From: Brevibacillus sp. DP1.3A
GTDB lineage: Bacteria; Bacillota; Bacilli; Brevibacillales; Brevibacillaceae
DNA: 64,000 nt
Direction of reading: 5' to 3'
Assembly (NCBI RefSeq): GCF_013284245.2
Contig: NZ_CP085876.1
Location: forward strand, 2,711,001-2,775,000
Position numbers and translations under genes: made by a program
Shown here: piece after piece, positions 26,340-35,524 of the stretch
Numbering within the stretch: the first letter of the stretch is position 1
Layout of the letters: every line of letters starts with the position of its first letter
The notes under the pieces: generated by a model
The model's input: the letters and a program-made list of their open reading frames with translations, nothing else
Databases searched by the model: none
Told to the model about the DNA's origin: nothing

Positions 26340-27134
26340 ATGGAGACAAAGCGTAAACCAATCGTGGGTGTAGCCCTGGGTTCTGGGGGCGCTCGCGGTT
26401 TTGCGCATATTGGTGTATTGAATGCGTTAGAGGCACATGGCATCCAGATTGACATGCTGGCTGGCTCCAGTATGGGCAGTCTGATTGGGGCCGTCTATGC
26501 CAACGGAATTGAACCGCACATGATGGGAAAGCTTGCCCTTAATTTAAAACGCAAGCATTGGCTCGATTTAACCGTACCCAGCATGGGCTTTGTTACGGGG
26601 GAAAAGATCAAGCAATTGATTCGTCTGTTAACTCACGGAAAGCACTTGGAAGAGCTGAACAAGCCGCTTGCCATTGTGGCGACGGATATTGAATCAGGAG
26701 AGCGAGTCGTATTTCGTGAAGGTCCAATTGATCAAGCGGTGAGGGCGAGTATATCCATTCCGGGCATCTTCGTACCTGAAAAAGTAGGGGGGCGGCTTTT
26801 AGTCGATGGAGGAGTCATTGATCGTGTGCCCGTGACGGTACTGCGTGAAATGGGCGCCGATATCGTAATTGCCGTAGATGTCGCCCAATTCGATACACGG
26901 ATGGAGGTCAAAAGTATTTTTGATGTCATCGCCCAGACGATTGATGTGATGGAAAGGGAAATTCTGCGACATCGAATCATTGCGGCAGACATCGTAATCA
27001 GGCCGGATGTTGGACACTATAGCAGTATCGCGTACACGGGTGTCGAAGAAATTATCGAGCTAGGCGAACGTGCGGGTACTGAACATATCGAACGCATTCA
27101 GGAACTAATTGCAAATTGGGAGGCACAAGAATGA
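26340..27134 (+). CDS. ylbK: Patatin-like phospholipase family protein (YlbK, RssA-like)
   Basis: This predicted serine lipase uses a Ser-Asp dyad. The 264-aa protein has the oxyanion motif GSGGARGFAHIG (about 15-26), nucleophile in GSSMG (about 46) and the Asp of the DGG motif (about 163). GGGGAGGGG precedes ATG 26340. Its stop overlaps the ylbL start (ATGA), so the two are co-translated. Natural lipid substrate unknown. Confidence 0.9.
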   Translation: METKRKPIVGVALGSGGARGFAHIGVLNALEAHGIQIDMLAGSSMGSLIGAVYANGIEPHMMGKLALNLKRKHWLDLTVPSMGFVTGEKIKQLIRLLTHGKHLEELNKPLAIVATDIESGERVVFREGPIDQAVRASISIPGIFVPEKVGGRLLVDGGVIDRVPVTVLREMGADIVIAVDVAQFDTRMEVKSIFDVIAQTIDVMEREILRHRIIAADIVIRPDVGHYSSIAYTGVEEIIELGERAGTEHIERIQELIANWEAQE

Positions 27135-28198
27135 GTGAGGAACAGCTTTATGCCAATAGACGCAGATCTACAGGAACCAGAGGCTTTAGCTGGATACTTG
27201 CCTTGGTTGTCGTCTTGTTGGGTATTTCTTTTTTTGTACCGACGAATTATTACGTGAGTCGTCCGGGTTCAGCGATTGAGTTGGGGCCGATGATTCAAGT
27301 GGAAGGCGGCAAGAGAGACGAGACTGGCTCCTTCATGCTCACGACGGTTCGAATGGGCGAAGCGAATTTGCCGTGGTATTGGTATGCAAAAATGGCGGAG
27401 GATGTTGAACTGATGCCCAAGGAGCTGGTTGTCAGCAAGGGCGAGGACAGCGAAGATTTTATCCGTCGAGAACAAGCAGTCATGGACAATTCACAAAAAA
27501 TTGCGGAGGCAGTCGCATTCCGTCTTGCCGGTTTCGAAGTGAAAATCGAGAAGCAGGGTGTGTGGGTGATGGGTACCTTGGAAGGGTTCCCTGCCTATAA
27601 AAAATTGCAAATTGGTGATGTCATTACGTATGTAGACGGGGTTCGCACGTCTGAGGCAAAAGATTTGCTGACAGCCCTCTCTGCAAAAAAAGCAGGCGAT
27701 CAAGTCGAAATTACGTACACAAGAGATGGACAAGAGGCCAAAACGATGTTAACCTTGGAACCACTCCCTGAATCCAAGTCAGTTGGAATTGGTGTACGCC
27801 CTGACAACAAACAGGAAATCATCATTCCGAAAGAAGTAACCATTGCCTCTCAAGGGATTGGTGGTCCTTCTGCTGGATTAATGATGACACTGGAGATTTA
27901 TGACCAGTTAAATACGGAGACGGATTTGACAAAAGGCTATAAAATTGCAGGAACAGGCACGATTTCGTTAGACGGAAAAGTAGGCAGGATCGGTGGCATT
28001 AATCAAAAGGTAATCGCAGCGGACAAAGCGGGCGCAGAGATCTTCTTTGCTCCACAGGATACGCCAGATACGAACTCCAATTACGAGGAGGCGTTAGCGA
28101 CTGCCAAGCGGATTGGAACTTCAATGAAAGTGGTTCCGATCAAGACGGTAGAAGAAGCGATTACGTACTTGAATGGACAAAAACCGAAATCTACCTGA
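27131..28198 (+). CDS. ylbL: PDZ and Lon-type protease YlbL (SepM family)
   Basis: This membrane-anchored serine protease has 355 aa: one N-terminal transmembrane segment (about 18-37), a PDZ domain (about 120-210, with GFPAYKKLQIGDVITYVDG) and a C-terminal Lon proteolytic domain. The catalytic Ser is in GGPSAGLMM and the Lys in the GRIGGINQKV segment. In B. subtilis YlbL, with CtpA, degrades the cell-division inhibitor YneA during recovery from DNA damage, a likely role here. GGGAGGCAC precedes the start. Confidence 0.93.
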   Translation: MSEEQLYANRRRSTGTRGFSWILALVVVLLGISFFVPTNYYVSRPGSAIELGPMIQVEGGKRDETGSFMLTTVRMGEANLPWYWYAKMAEDVELMPKELVVSKGEDSEDFIRREQAVMDNSQKIAEAVAFRLAGFEVKIEKQGVWVMGTLEGFPAYKKLQIGDVITYVDGVRTSEAKDLLTALSAKKAGDQVEITYTRDGQEAKTMLTLEPLPESKSVGIGVRPDNKQEIIIPKEVTIASQGIGGPSAGLMMTLEIYDQLNTETDLTKGYKIAGTGTISLDGKVGRIGGINQKVIAADKAGAEIFFAPQDTPDTNSNYEEALATAKRIGTSMKVVPIKTVEEAITYLNGQKPKST

Positions 28199-28282
28199 GC
28201 AAACTAGCTGTCAAGCAAAAATGGTTGACAAAGCTTTGGGCAGGGTCTATAATCATCTTTGTTGTGCATGAGGTGAAATGCT

Positions 28283-28801
28283 ATGAACATTAAGTTAGCA
28301 GAGTTAGAGCATCGAAAAGGAGAGCCGTTGCCATTCCAGGTAACTCTGGATGCAGATGAGCTGAAGAAGCGCCATCATGAGATTCGCGGGATTACTCCTG
28401 TGACTGCGAGTGGTGAAGCTGTACAGCTAGGCAATCTCTATTACGTAAAAGGAAGCATGAAGGCAGATGTGAATTTTGTCTGTGCGAGATGCTTGAATCC
28501 TTTTGTCGATCAGGCAACAGTAGATTTCTCTGAGACATTTGCTCTTGCGGATGATCCAATCCTGCAAGATGACGAGGACAGCGATATCCTTCCTCTGGAA
28601 GGCGATGAAATCGAGCTGAACTCACTGCTTCAAGAGGATTTCTTACTGGAAATGCCGACCTTCCCGCTTTGCGAGGAGGATTGCAAAGGTCTGTGCCCGA
28701 CTTGCGGTGTGAACCGTAATGAAGTGGCATGCAGCTGTAAGAATGAGCGTGTTGACCCGCGTTTGGCTGGGTTGGCTGACTTTTTCAAAGACAGCAAATA
28801 A
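28283..28801 (+). CDS. ylbN: DUF177 (YceD/YlbN) family protein
   Basis: This 172-aa protein has two CxxC-type pairs (CARC in the middle and CxxxC/CPTC...CSC near the C-terminus, residues 132-152) that may bind zinc, followed by DPRLAGLADFF, the family's conserved end. It precedes rpmF, the arrangement kept across bacteria; YceD-family proteins are linked to 23S rRNA metabolism in plants and bacteria. GAGGTGAAATGCT precedes ATG. A 140-nt gap separates it from rpmF. Confidence 0.88.
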   Translation: MNIKLAELEHRKGEPLPFQVTLDADELKKRHHEIRGITPVTASGEAVQLGNLYYVKGSMKADVNFVCARCLNPFVDQATVDFSETFALADDPILQDDEDSDILPLEGDEIELNSLLQEDFLLEMPTFPLCEEDCKGLCPTCGVNRNEVACSCKNERVDPRLAGLADFFKDSK

Positions 28802-28941
28802 GTATTCTTACTGTATTCAAGATGATTCGCCGACCATTCGTGGCAGCGTCTCATTTTTGAAGGATAGCATAAGCATTTTGCCTATACTGTCCACCCAATA
28901 GAGCTTCTTAGCATTTGTCAGTTGAAGGAGGTGTAAGGAAG

Positions 28942-29112
28942 ATGGCAGTACCTCAACGGAGAACTTCCAAAACCCGTAAAAGAATGCGTCGTACGCACTT
29001 CAAATTAGAGATTCCAGGCATGATCAAATGCGATAATTGCAGCGAATACAAGCTTGCGCATCGTGTTTGCCCAAGCTGCGGTCACTACAAAGGCGTGAAA
29101 GTAGCGAAGTAA
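28942..29112 (+). CDS. rpmF: 50S ribosomal protein L32
   Basis: This 56-aa zinc-ribbon ribosomal protein starts [19 protein letters not shown] with two CxxC pairs (CDNC and CPSC), so this is the zinc-binding form. GAAGGAGGTG precedes ATG 28942. It is the last gene of the ylb run and is followed by a strong terminator. Confidence 0.98.
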   Translation: MAVPQRRTSKTRKRMRRTHFKLEIPGMIKCDNCSEYKLAHRVCPSCGHYKGVKVAK

Positions 29113-29126
29113 TATTCGCTGCTAAG

Positions 29127-29159
29127 AAAGCAAGGTGAGAAATCGCCTTGCTTTTTTTG
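29127..29159 (+). terminator. Terminator after rpmF
   Basis: AAAGCAAGG pairs with CCTTGCTTT and is followed by TTTTT. Confidence 0.88.
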
Positions 29160-29172
29160 TTCCTTCCTATTG

Positions 29173-29212
29173 CTTATGATTACTTACAAATGCTTATTAT
29201 CACTTGCAACAT
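29173..29212. repeat. Two 20-bp direct repeats upstream of the DeoR-type gene
   Basis: GCTTATGATTACTTACAA and GCTTATTATCACTTGCAA follow head to tail with an exact 20-bp period. The second copy contains the -35 hexamer of the regulator gene. DeoR-family repressors commonly bind direct repeats, so this is a likely autoregulatory operator. Confidence 0.55.
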
Positions 29213-29232
29213 TTACTTAAATGACTTATAAT
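29205..29232 (+). promoter_or_regulatory. Sigma-A promoter of the DeoR-type gene
   Basis: TTGCAA at 29205-29210 and a consensus TATAAT at 29227-29232 with a 16-nt spacer, 31 nt before the GTG start. Confidence 0.65.
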
Positions 29233-29263
29233 GAAGTCAAGATAAGGATGGGGTTGAGGCTTC

Positions 29264-30025
29264 GTGTTTCAAGAGGAGAGGCTCGCTGCAATTCTTGCGT
29301 ATTTGCAGGAGTATCAGCGAATCAGCGTGCAAGAGGTAGTTGAGCAGTTTGGGGTTTCCCGTGACACAGCAAGGCGTGATATCGTCAAGCTGGAGGAGCA
29401 GGGTCAAATCCTGCGAACTAGGGGAGGAGCAGTATTACCCAGCCTCAACAAAAAGAACTACTCCCATCAGGAACGAATGCAGCTTGATTTGACAGGAAAG
29501 CGCAGTATTGCAGCAGCGGCGGCCCGTCTGATCAAAGACGGCGATTACTTGCTGCTCGATGCGTCCACAACTGTTCAGCTAACAGTGGAATCCTTGCAGA
29601 CCCGCGACCATGTCATCATCACGAATTCATTAGCGACAGCCTCCAGTATGTCCCGAAAAGAAGGTGTTCTTGTCAAGCTTTTAGGCGGAGACGTACATGC
29701 TGAGGATCAATGTGTGCTCGGTTCACGCGTGATTCAAAACCTCGCTGATTTTCATGTGGATAAGGTCCTGGTTGGTGCATGCGGTCTTACAAAAGAAGGA
29801 CTCATGTCCACGCAGGAAGATCACGGCTTTCTGATCAAAGAAATGATCAAGCGGGCCGATCAAGTGATCATAGTCACCGACCATACCAAGTTTGGAAAAA
29901 GCATGCTGTATCGCGTTGCAGGTTTTGAGCAGATCGATATTATCGTGACCGATAAGCTGCCTGAAAAGGAAATAGCTGAGGTTTTGCACGCCAACGATGT
30001 AGAGGTGATTGTAGCTTCCACATGA
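29264..30025 (+). CDS. DeoR/GlpR-family transcriptional regulator
   Basis: This 253-aa repressor of the sugar-metabolism type has an N-terminal HTH (ISVQEVVEQFGVSRDTARRDIVKLEEQG, about 21-48, TRGGAV after it) and a C-terminal sugar-phosphate-binding domain (DGDYLLLDASTTVQ, VLVGACGL, VTDHTKFGK). The start is GTG at 29264. No sugar kinase or transport gene follows, and a terminator separates it from the ABC exporter, so its regulon probably lies elsewhere apart from autoregulation. Confidence 0.92.
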   Translation: MFQEERLAAILAYLQEYQRISVQEVVEQFGVSRDTARRDIVKLEEQGQILRTRGGAVLPSLNKKNYSHQERMQLDLTGKRSIAAAAARLIKDGDYLLLDASTTVQLTVESLQTRDHVIITNSLATASSMSRKEGVLVKLLGGDVHAEDQCVLGSRVIQNLADFHVDKVLVGACGLTKEGLMSTQEDHGFLIKEMIKRADQVIIVTDHTKFGKSMLYRVAGFEQIDIIVTDKLPEKEIAEVLHANDVEVIVAST

Positions 30026-30113
30026 AGCTATTGATCCATAAAAAAGAGGATAATTTCCATTTGGCTGGCGTGAATGGGTAACCAGCGTGACAGCAAATGG
30101 ATTTATCGAAAGA

Positions 30114-30148
30114 GAGTCCTTCAAATGGGAAGGGCTCTTTCTTTTTTC
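30114..30148 (+). terminator. Terminator between the DeoR-type gene and the ABC genes
   Basis: GAGTCCTTC pairs with GAAGGGCTC and is followed by a T-rich run (TTTCTTTTTTC). Confidence 0.8.
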
Positions 30149-30209
30149 TTGCATTTGTGTACGGCCCCTGCTATTCTAGTAATCCTGACTTTTCCAAGAG
30201 GAGGGTTTT

Positions 30210-30989
30210 ATGGTCTATTGGCGGATTATTCGCAAGAGCTATCGTCGAAATCTTCAGTATCGTTTATCGCATGTCATCAACAATGTCGCAAGCTCGATTT
30301 TTGGGCTTGTTTTTATTGCCATTTGGACGGGTGTCCTTTCTGGAAAACAAGTATACGGTCCCTATGATGTCAAAACGATGGGGTATTACATCGCGATTTG
30401 CCAAAGTGTTCTCTGGATGACCACATTTATATCGCCGGGCCTGAATGTGCAAATAGCGGTAAGGAGCGGAGCTGTCAGTCTGGATATGATCAAGCCTGTT
30501 CATTACCTCTGGTACATGCTCAGTCAGGAGTTTGGAAGACTTTTGTACAACGCTTGTTACCGAAGTGTTCCGATCGGCTTGTTGCTAGGATTAGTGGTAG
30601 GCTTCTTTTATCCCTCCCATCCGTTCACTTACTTCTCGTTTATCCTCTCGCTACTGCTAGGAACTTACGTAGGTATGCTGCTCTTTTATCTCGCGGGTAT
30701 TTCCTCCTTCTGGACGACAGAAATTCGCTAGGTACACCTCATCCTTTTGTCATTGATCTTTGGGTTAGGTGGACAAATGATTCCGATAGACTTGATGCCC
30801 GGGATGATTGGAAAGGTAGCACCTTATTTGCCTTTTTCCGCGATGATTTATTATCCAGTCATGACCTTGCTAGAGCTTGCGCCTCCTTATGGCATGCTTG
30901 TGCAAGGTGGCTGGGCGCTCGTTTTAACGGCAGTTGCTTTATTGGTGACGAACATGGCAAGAAGAAAGCTAGAAATTCAAGGAGGATAA
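30210..30989 (+). pseudogene. ABC-2 type permease (COG4587-like) interrupted by an in-frame TAG
   Basis: ATG 30210 behind AAGAGGAGG opens a permease of 173 codons that stops at TAG 30729-30731. The same frame then continues without shift for 86 more codons (LSLIFGLGGQMIPIDLMP... LEIQGG). Together they give about 260 aa, the normal size of this permease, and the hydrophobic pattern runs straight through the stop. A single change from TGG (Trp) would create it. The gene is the first of a COG4587-COG3694-COG4586 exporter set. Either the permease is dead, it works as two fragments, or the base is a sequencing error. Confidence 0.85.
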
Positions 30990-30993
30990 CCAC

Positions 30994-31782
30994 ATGTTTG
31001 CCCTCTATCGCAAACTGATTGCGGCCAGCATTCGCTCGCAAATGCAATACAAGATAAATTTTGTCACGAGCGCTGCCACGACCGGAATGATTATGGTGCT
31101 TGATTTTATTATTCTCTCTGCGATTTTGTACCGATTTCACGATGTGGTTGGGTGGAATATTTACGAGGTTGGGATGCTTTACGGGATTTCCTCGGCATCT
31201 GTCTCCTTGTATCGACTGTTTGCCCCGGAAATCAACGACTTTGAGAAGTACATCGTACAAGGGGAGCTCGATCAATTGCTCATTCGTCCTGTTTCACCTT
31301 TGCTTCTGCTATTGACACGCAATCTTGATTTGTCGAGAGTGGGAGGGTTGGTGCAAGGGGTGTCTGTTTTAGTCATCTCATTGTCGGGTCTTGCGGCGGA
31401 AGGAAAATCGATCATGGGGTTGGTGCTATTCTCACCGATTGCCATTTTGTCTGGCGGAGTGATCTATTTCTCCATGGGGCTTGCTACGGCAGGGGTCGCC
31501 TTTTGGACGCATCAGATGAAAGACATGCTGACCTTTACCATTTATGCGCCAGCCAATGCTTCCAATTATCCGATCGGGCTATATCCAAACTGGCTCAAAT
31601 GGCTGTTTTTCTCAGCGATTCCAATCGCGTATATGAATTATTTGCCAATGTTGACGCTGTTAGGCAAAGGGGGCGAATGGTTTTATCCGATACTCACCCC
31701 GGTAGCCGCAGCGATTGCTTTTTATCTCGCTCGTATGCTGTGGAATGTCGGGATTCGACACTACCATAGTACAGGGAGCTAA
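30994..31782 (+). CDS. ABC-2 type permease (COG3694-like)
   Basis: This 262-aa membrane protein with six hydrophobic segments is the second permease of the exporter. Family features include the N-terminal FALYRKLIAASIRSQMQYK amphipathic helix and FEKYIVQGELDQLLIRPVSP in a cytoplasmic loop. AAGGAGG precedes ATG. It starts 4 nt after the end of the interrupted first permease and is intact, so the loss upstream is not a general decay of the operon. The substrate is unknown. Confidence 0.85.
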   Translation: MFALYRKLIAASIRSQMQYKINFVTSAATTGMIMVLDFIILSAILYRFHDVVGWNIYEVGMLYGISSASVSLYRLFAPEINDFEKYIVQGELDQLLIRPVSPLLLLLTRNLDLSRVGGLVQGVSVLVISLSGLAAEGKSIMGLVLFSPIAILSGGVIYFSMGLATAGVAFWTHQMKDMLTFTIYAPANASNYPIGLYPNWLKWLFFSAIPIAYMNYLPMLTLLGKGGEWFYPILTPVAAAIAFYLARMLWNVGIRHYHSTGS

Positions 31783-31793
31783 GGAGGCGTAAC

Positions 31794-32762
31794 ATGATTG
31801 AAGCAAAGCACATCGAAAAATCATTTTTCCTGAATCAAGCGAAAGAGGGGCGCTTTGCTTCTCTACGAACACTCTTTTCTCGTGAACGAAGGGAAGTCAA
31901 AGCCGTCCACGATATCTCTTTTTCGATTGACAGAGGCGAGTTCGTGGGATATATCGGGCCGAATGGCGCAGGAAAATCGACGACAATCAAAATGCTCGCA
32001 GGAATTCTTCATCCCAGTCAGGGGGAAATACGAATAGGCGGATATAGTCCACAGCGGCAAAGAATTCAAGTAGCTTCACAAATAGGTGTGGTGTTCGGTC
32101 AGCGAACACAGTTGTGGTGGGATCTGCCGGTCAGAGATTCCTTCGAAATTTTGCAAGCGATGTACAAGATTGACGACAAGACATATCGGCGATCGATGGA
32201 GGCGTATCAGGAACTGCTGGATCTGCATGAATTCCTTGATACGCCAGTGCGTAAGCTGTCATTGGGTCAGAGGATGAGAGCTGATTTAGCGGCGGCACTA
32301 CTGCATGATCCGCCTGTCTTGTTTTTAGACGAGCCTACGATTGGTTTGGATGTGGTCGCGAAGACTCGCATCAGAGCGTTTTTGAAAGAAGTGAATCAAT
32401 CCCAGAAGAAGACCATTCTATTGACGACTCATGATATGGACGATATCGAACAACTCTGCAACCGAATCATCGTGATCAATCATGGCAAAAAGATGATGGA
32501 TACGAGCTTGGCCGATTTGCGACGTCAGATAGGGTTGCCAAGCCTCATTCGAATCGAATTTCGACAACCGCCCGAAAAGCTTTACGACCTAGAGGGAATT
32601 GAGCGAATGGAGCTATCAGAGAATGTACTTTCGATTTACTTCGACAAAGGAAAAATTTCTTCCCCGCGAATCCTTGCCGAAGTGGCGGGGTGGGGTGAGC
32701 CTCTGGACATTCAGATGAAAGAACCGGGAATTGAGGAGATCATTCGACTCATTTATCGTTAG
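31794..32762 (+). CDS. ABC exporter ATP-binding protein (COG4586-like)
   Basis: This 322-aa ATPase has Walker A GPNGAGKST (about 60-68), signature LSLGQRMRADLAAALLHDP (about 155-173), Walker B VLFLDEPTIGLD and the H-loop TTHDMDD. The long N-terminal segment before Walker A (SFFLNQAKEGRFASLRTLFSRER) is characteristic of the COG4586 type. TAAGGAGG precedes ATG, 11 nt after the second permease. It energises the exporter with the permeases at 30210 and 30994. No accessory gene hints at the substrate. Confidence 0.9.
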   Translation: MIEAKHIEKSFFLNQAKEGRFASLRTLFSRERREVKAVHDISFSIDRGEFVGYIGPNGAGKSTTIKMLAGILHPSQGEIRIGGYSPQRQRIQVASQIGVVFGQRTQLWWDLPVRDSFEILQAMYKIDDKTYRRSMEAYQELLDLHEFLDTPVRKLSLGQRMRADLAAALLHDPPVLFLDEPTIGLDVVAKTRIRAFLKEVNQSQKKTILLTTHDMDDIEQLCNRIIVINHGKKMMDTSLADLRRQIGLPSLIRIEFRQPPEKLYDLEGIERMELSENVLSIYFDKGKISSPRILAEVAGWGEPLDIQMKEPGIEEIIRLIYR

Positions 32763-32791
32763 GGACGGCTACCTAATTTCGTGAACAATAC

Positions 32792-32820
32792 TTGTAATTC
32801 CACATCTTCTCCCTTATACT
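32792..32820 (+). promoter_or_regulatory. Sigma-A promoter of the fapR-plsX-fab operon
   Basis: TTGTAA at 32792-32797, a 17-nt spacer and TATACT at 32815-32820. The predicted transcription start falls at the edge of the FapR box. Confidence 0.75.
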
Positions 32821-32823
32821 GTG

Positions 32824-32844
32824 TTTTGGTACCAGGTATTAAAA
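32824..32844. promoter_or_regulatory. FapR operator
   Basis: TTTTGGTACCAGGTATTAAAA is an imperfect palindrome closely matching the FapR box (TTAGTACCTNNTACTAA-type). It overlaps the transcription start, so FapR should repress its own operon until malonyl-CoA accumulates. Confidence 0.85.
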
Positions 32845-32876
32845 ACAGATCGCAATCATACATAGTACAATGAATC

Positions 32877-33479
32877 TTGCTTAAGGGGGTGTTCGGCATC
32901 GCCCGCTTGCCAAAAAAAGATCGCCAGTCCCGCTTGGTGCAGTATCTGGCGGATAATCCATTTGCGACGGACGAAGATCTGGCTGAGTTATTTCATGTCA
33001 GTATTCAAACCATACGTTTAGATCGACTGGAATTAGGAATACCGGAACTGCGTGAACGTATCAAGACGGTCGCAGAGAAAAGTCTTGATCCTGTAAAATC
33101 ATTGGGCGTCGATGAAATCATCGGTGAAATGGTTGATCTACAGCTCGATTCACAGGCAATTTCCGTATTGGAAATAAAAGAAGAACACGTATTTTCGAAA
33201 ACACAAATTGCCAGAGGGCATTATATATTTGCTCAGGCCAACTCATTGGCAGTAGCAGTAATTAACGCAGATGTAGCGTTGACAGCTACGGCGAGAATCC
33301 GCTTTGTCCGTCCTGTACGATCAGGGGAGAAGCTGGTTGCCAAAGCAGTGGTGAGAAGCCGTAACGGCGACGAATGCAAGGTACGTGTAGAGACGAAGGT
33401 CCAAGGTGAATTGGTCTTTACAGCAACCTTCCGTGTAGTTGAAATGTCGAGCTACCATAACAGCATGAATGACGAGTAA
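32877..33479 (+). CDS. fapR: Transcription factor FapR, repressor of fatty acid and phospholipid synthesis
   Basis: This malonyl-CoA-sensing repressor has a DeoR-like HTH ([32 protein letters not shown], about 32-63), a linker helix and a C-terminal hot-dog domain ([22 protein letters not shown], then [15 protein letters not shown]). The start is uncertain: TTG 32877 gives 200 aa, while GTG 32889 or TTG 32907 (LPKKDRQSR) would shorten it to the usual N-terminus. A FapR box lies upstream (32824-32844), showing autoregulation. plsX follows after 13 nt. Confidence 0.95.
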   Translation: MLKGVFGIARLPKKDRQSRLVQYLADNPFATDEDLAELFHVSIQTIRLDRLELGIPELRERIKTVAEKSLDPVKSLGVDEIIGEMVDLQLDSQAISVLEIKEEHVFSKTQIARGHYIFAQANSLAVAVINADVALTATARIRFVRPVRSGEKLVAKAVVRSRNGDECKVRVETKVQGELVFTATFRVVEMSSYHNSMNDE

Positions 33480-33492
33480 GGAGGAGTCACGG

Positions 33493-34500
33493 TTGCGAAT
33501 TGCAGTGGATGCGATGGGCGGCGATCACGCACCGAAGAGTACCGTATTAGGGGCGCTTGCTGCCATCAAGGAAAACCCGGCCATTACAGTTGTATTGGTG
33601 GGAGATGAACAGGCTATTCGGAACCACTTGCCGCAGGATATTCCGGCAAACATTGAAATTGTTCCTGCAGCGGAAGTGATTTTGCCAGATGATGAACCGG
33701 TTCGAGCTGTTCGACGTAAGAAAAATTCTTCGCTGGTAGTAGCTGTTGAGATGGCGCGCGAGAAAAAAGTCGACGCGATGATCTCGGCTGGGAATACGGG
33801 CGCATTAATGACAGCAGGCTTGTTGTACGCAGGTCGCATGGATGGAATCGAGCGCCCTGCGCTTTGTGCTTATATCCCGAATACAAAAGGTCGAGTAACA
33901 CTGACGCTGGACGTCGGAGCCAATATGGATGCCAAGCCGCATCAGCTTGTACAATACGCGGTGATGGGGAGCTTGTATGCTGAAAAAGTGTTGGGTTTCG
34001 AGCGTCCCACAGTAGGCTTGCTGAATGTCGGGACGGAAGAAGGAAAAGGGAACGAATTGACGAAAGCGGTTTTTCCTCTCCTTCAAGAAGCTGACTTGAA
34101 CTTTGTAGGAAATGTGGAAGCGCGCGATGTTATGCAAGGAGCCTGTGATGTGCTCGTATGCGACGGTTTTGTCGGAAATGTTTTGTTAAAGGCCGTAGAG
34201 GGTGCTGCTTCCACAATCTTTTCGCAGTTGAAGCAGGAGTTTACTTCCAGCCTGATAAATAAGCTAGGAGCGGCCATTCTGAAACCTGGATTGGTTCGCT
34301 TTAAAAAGAAAATGGATTATGCGGAATACGGTGGTGCTCCCTTGCTGGGATTGAAATCCCCTGTGATCAAGGCCCACGGTTCCTCAAATGAGCGTGCGAT
34401 GAAAAACGCGATCGTCAGTGCTACGCGGTTTATTCAGCAGGACGTGAACGAGGTTATCCAGCAATCATTACAGAAAAATACTTTGGGAGAAAGCGAGTGA
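33493..34500 (+). CDS. plsX: Phosphate acyltransferase PlsX
   Basis: This peripheral membrane enzyme converts acyl-ACP and phosphate to acyl-phosphate, feeding PlsY in phosphatidic acid synthesis. The 335-aa protein starts RIAVDAMGGDHAPK, with SAGNTGALM and NVGTEEGKGN segments characteristic of PlsX. TTG 33493 is the start because AAGGAGGAG lies 8 nt upstream; the in-frame ATG 33469 lies before this site. Its stop overlaps the fabH start (GTGA). Confidence 0.96.
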   Translation: MRIAVDAMGGDHAPKSTVLGALAAIKENPAITVVLVGDEQAIRNHLPQDIPANIEIVPAAEVILPDDEPVRAVRRKKNSSLVVAVEMAREKKVDAMISAGNTGALMTAGLLYAGRMDGIERPALCAYIPNTKGRVTLTLDVGANMDAKPHQLVQYAVMGSLYAEKVLGFERPTVGLLNVGTEEGKGNELTKAVFPLLQEADLNFVGNVEARDVMQGACDVLVCDGFVGNVLLKAVEGAASTIFSQLKQEFTSSLINKLGAAILKPGLVRFKKKMDYAEYGGAPLLGLKSPVIKAHGSSNERAMKNAIVSATRFIQQDVNEVIQQSLQKNTLGESE

Positions 34501-35522
34501 AGCAGATGAGTGCAAAGCGTTCAGTAGGGATTTTGTCTACAGGCTCTTATACCCCGGAACGGGTGTTGACGAACTTTGATCTGGAGAAAATGGTGGAAAC
34601 CTCTGATGAGTGGATTGTTTCCCGTACTGGAATCAGAGAACGCCGCATTAGCTCACCGGAGCAAGCTTCCTCCGACTTGGCTTACGAGGCTGCCAAAGAA
34701 GCGCTCCAAAAAGCAAACATCAGCGCGGAACAGTTGGATATGATCATTGTCGCTACCGTAACGCCTGACATGTCGTTCCCATCTACTGCTTGCTTGCTGC
34801 AAGAAAAACTGGGTGCTACACGTGCGGCTGCGATGGATCTTTCCGCGGCTTGTACAGGCTTTTTGTATGGAATTACGACAGCGACTCAGTTCATCGCAAA
34901 CGGTTTGTATAAAAAAGTGTTGGTCGTAGGCGTTGAGACCTTGTCCAAAATTACGAATTACAAAGATCGAAATACATGTGTGTTGTTCGGAGACGGCGCA
35001 GGTGCAGCTGTTATCGGTGAAGTTACTGAGGGCTACGGCTTCCAGTCCTTTGAGCTCGGCGCAGATGGATCAGGTGGGTCCCTCTTGTGCATGCCGGCCG
35101 GTGGTTCCAGAACACCTGCATCCGCTGAGTCTGTCGAACAAGGACTGCATTATCTCTACATGACAGGCGGAGAAGTTTTCAAATTCGCCGTTCGCGTCAT
35201 GAATTCTGCAACAGAGGCTGTCTTGTCCAAAGCGGGCGTATCGAAGGATGAGATCGACCTGTTGGTGCCGCATCAAGCAAACAAACGCATCATCGACTCT
35301 GCTGTACAGCGTTTCGGTCTGTCTGAGGATAAAGTTGCGATCAACCTGGATCGCTATGGAAACATGTCTTCTGCTTCCATTCCAGTAGCGCTGGATGAAG
35401 CAGTAAAGGCTGGTCGCGTAAAAGAAGGCGATAACCTGATTCTGGTTGGATTTGGTGGCGGCTTGACTTGGGGAGCGACGCTCTTGAAGTGGTGCACGAC
35501 TCCGGCAGAAGGGAGCAAGTAG
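34497..35522 (+). CDS. fabH: 3-oxoacyl-ACP synthase III (FabH)
   Basis: This enzyme starts fatty acid synthesis by condensing an acyl-CoA with malonyl-ACP. The 341-aa thiolase-fold protein carries Cys in LSAACTGFLYG (about 122), His in VPHQANKRI (about 261) and Asn in YGNMSSAS (about 291). The start is GTG at 34497, coupled to plsX. In B. subtilis fabH genes lie outside the plsX operon; here it is inside. Starter selectivity (probably branched acyl-CoA in such bacteria) is an inference. Confidence 0.96.
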   Translation: MKQMSAKRSVGILSTGSYTPERVLTNFDLEKMVETSDEWIVSRTGIRERRISSPEQASSDLAYEAAKEALQKANISAEQLDMIIVATVTPDMSFPSTACLLQEKLGATRAAAMDLSAACTGFLYGITTATQFIANGLYKKVLVVGVETLSKITNYKDRNTCVLFGDGAGAAVIGEVTEGYGFQSFELGADGSGGSLLCMPAGGSRTPASAESVEQGLHYLYMTGGEVFKFAVRVMNSATEAVLSKAGVSKDEIDLLVPHQANKRIIDSAVQRFGLSEDKVAINLDRYGNMSSASIPVALDEAVKAGRVKEGDNLILVGFGGGLTWGATLLKWCTTPAEGSK

Positions 35523-35524
35523 GA

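Noticed and set aside
30998-31300. Minus-strand 138-codon frame over the second ABC permease
   Set aside because: Antisense shadow; the plus-strand gene has a strong ribosome binding site and a clear family pattern.
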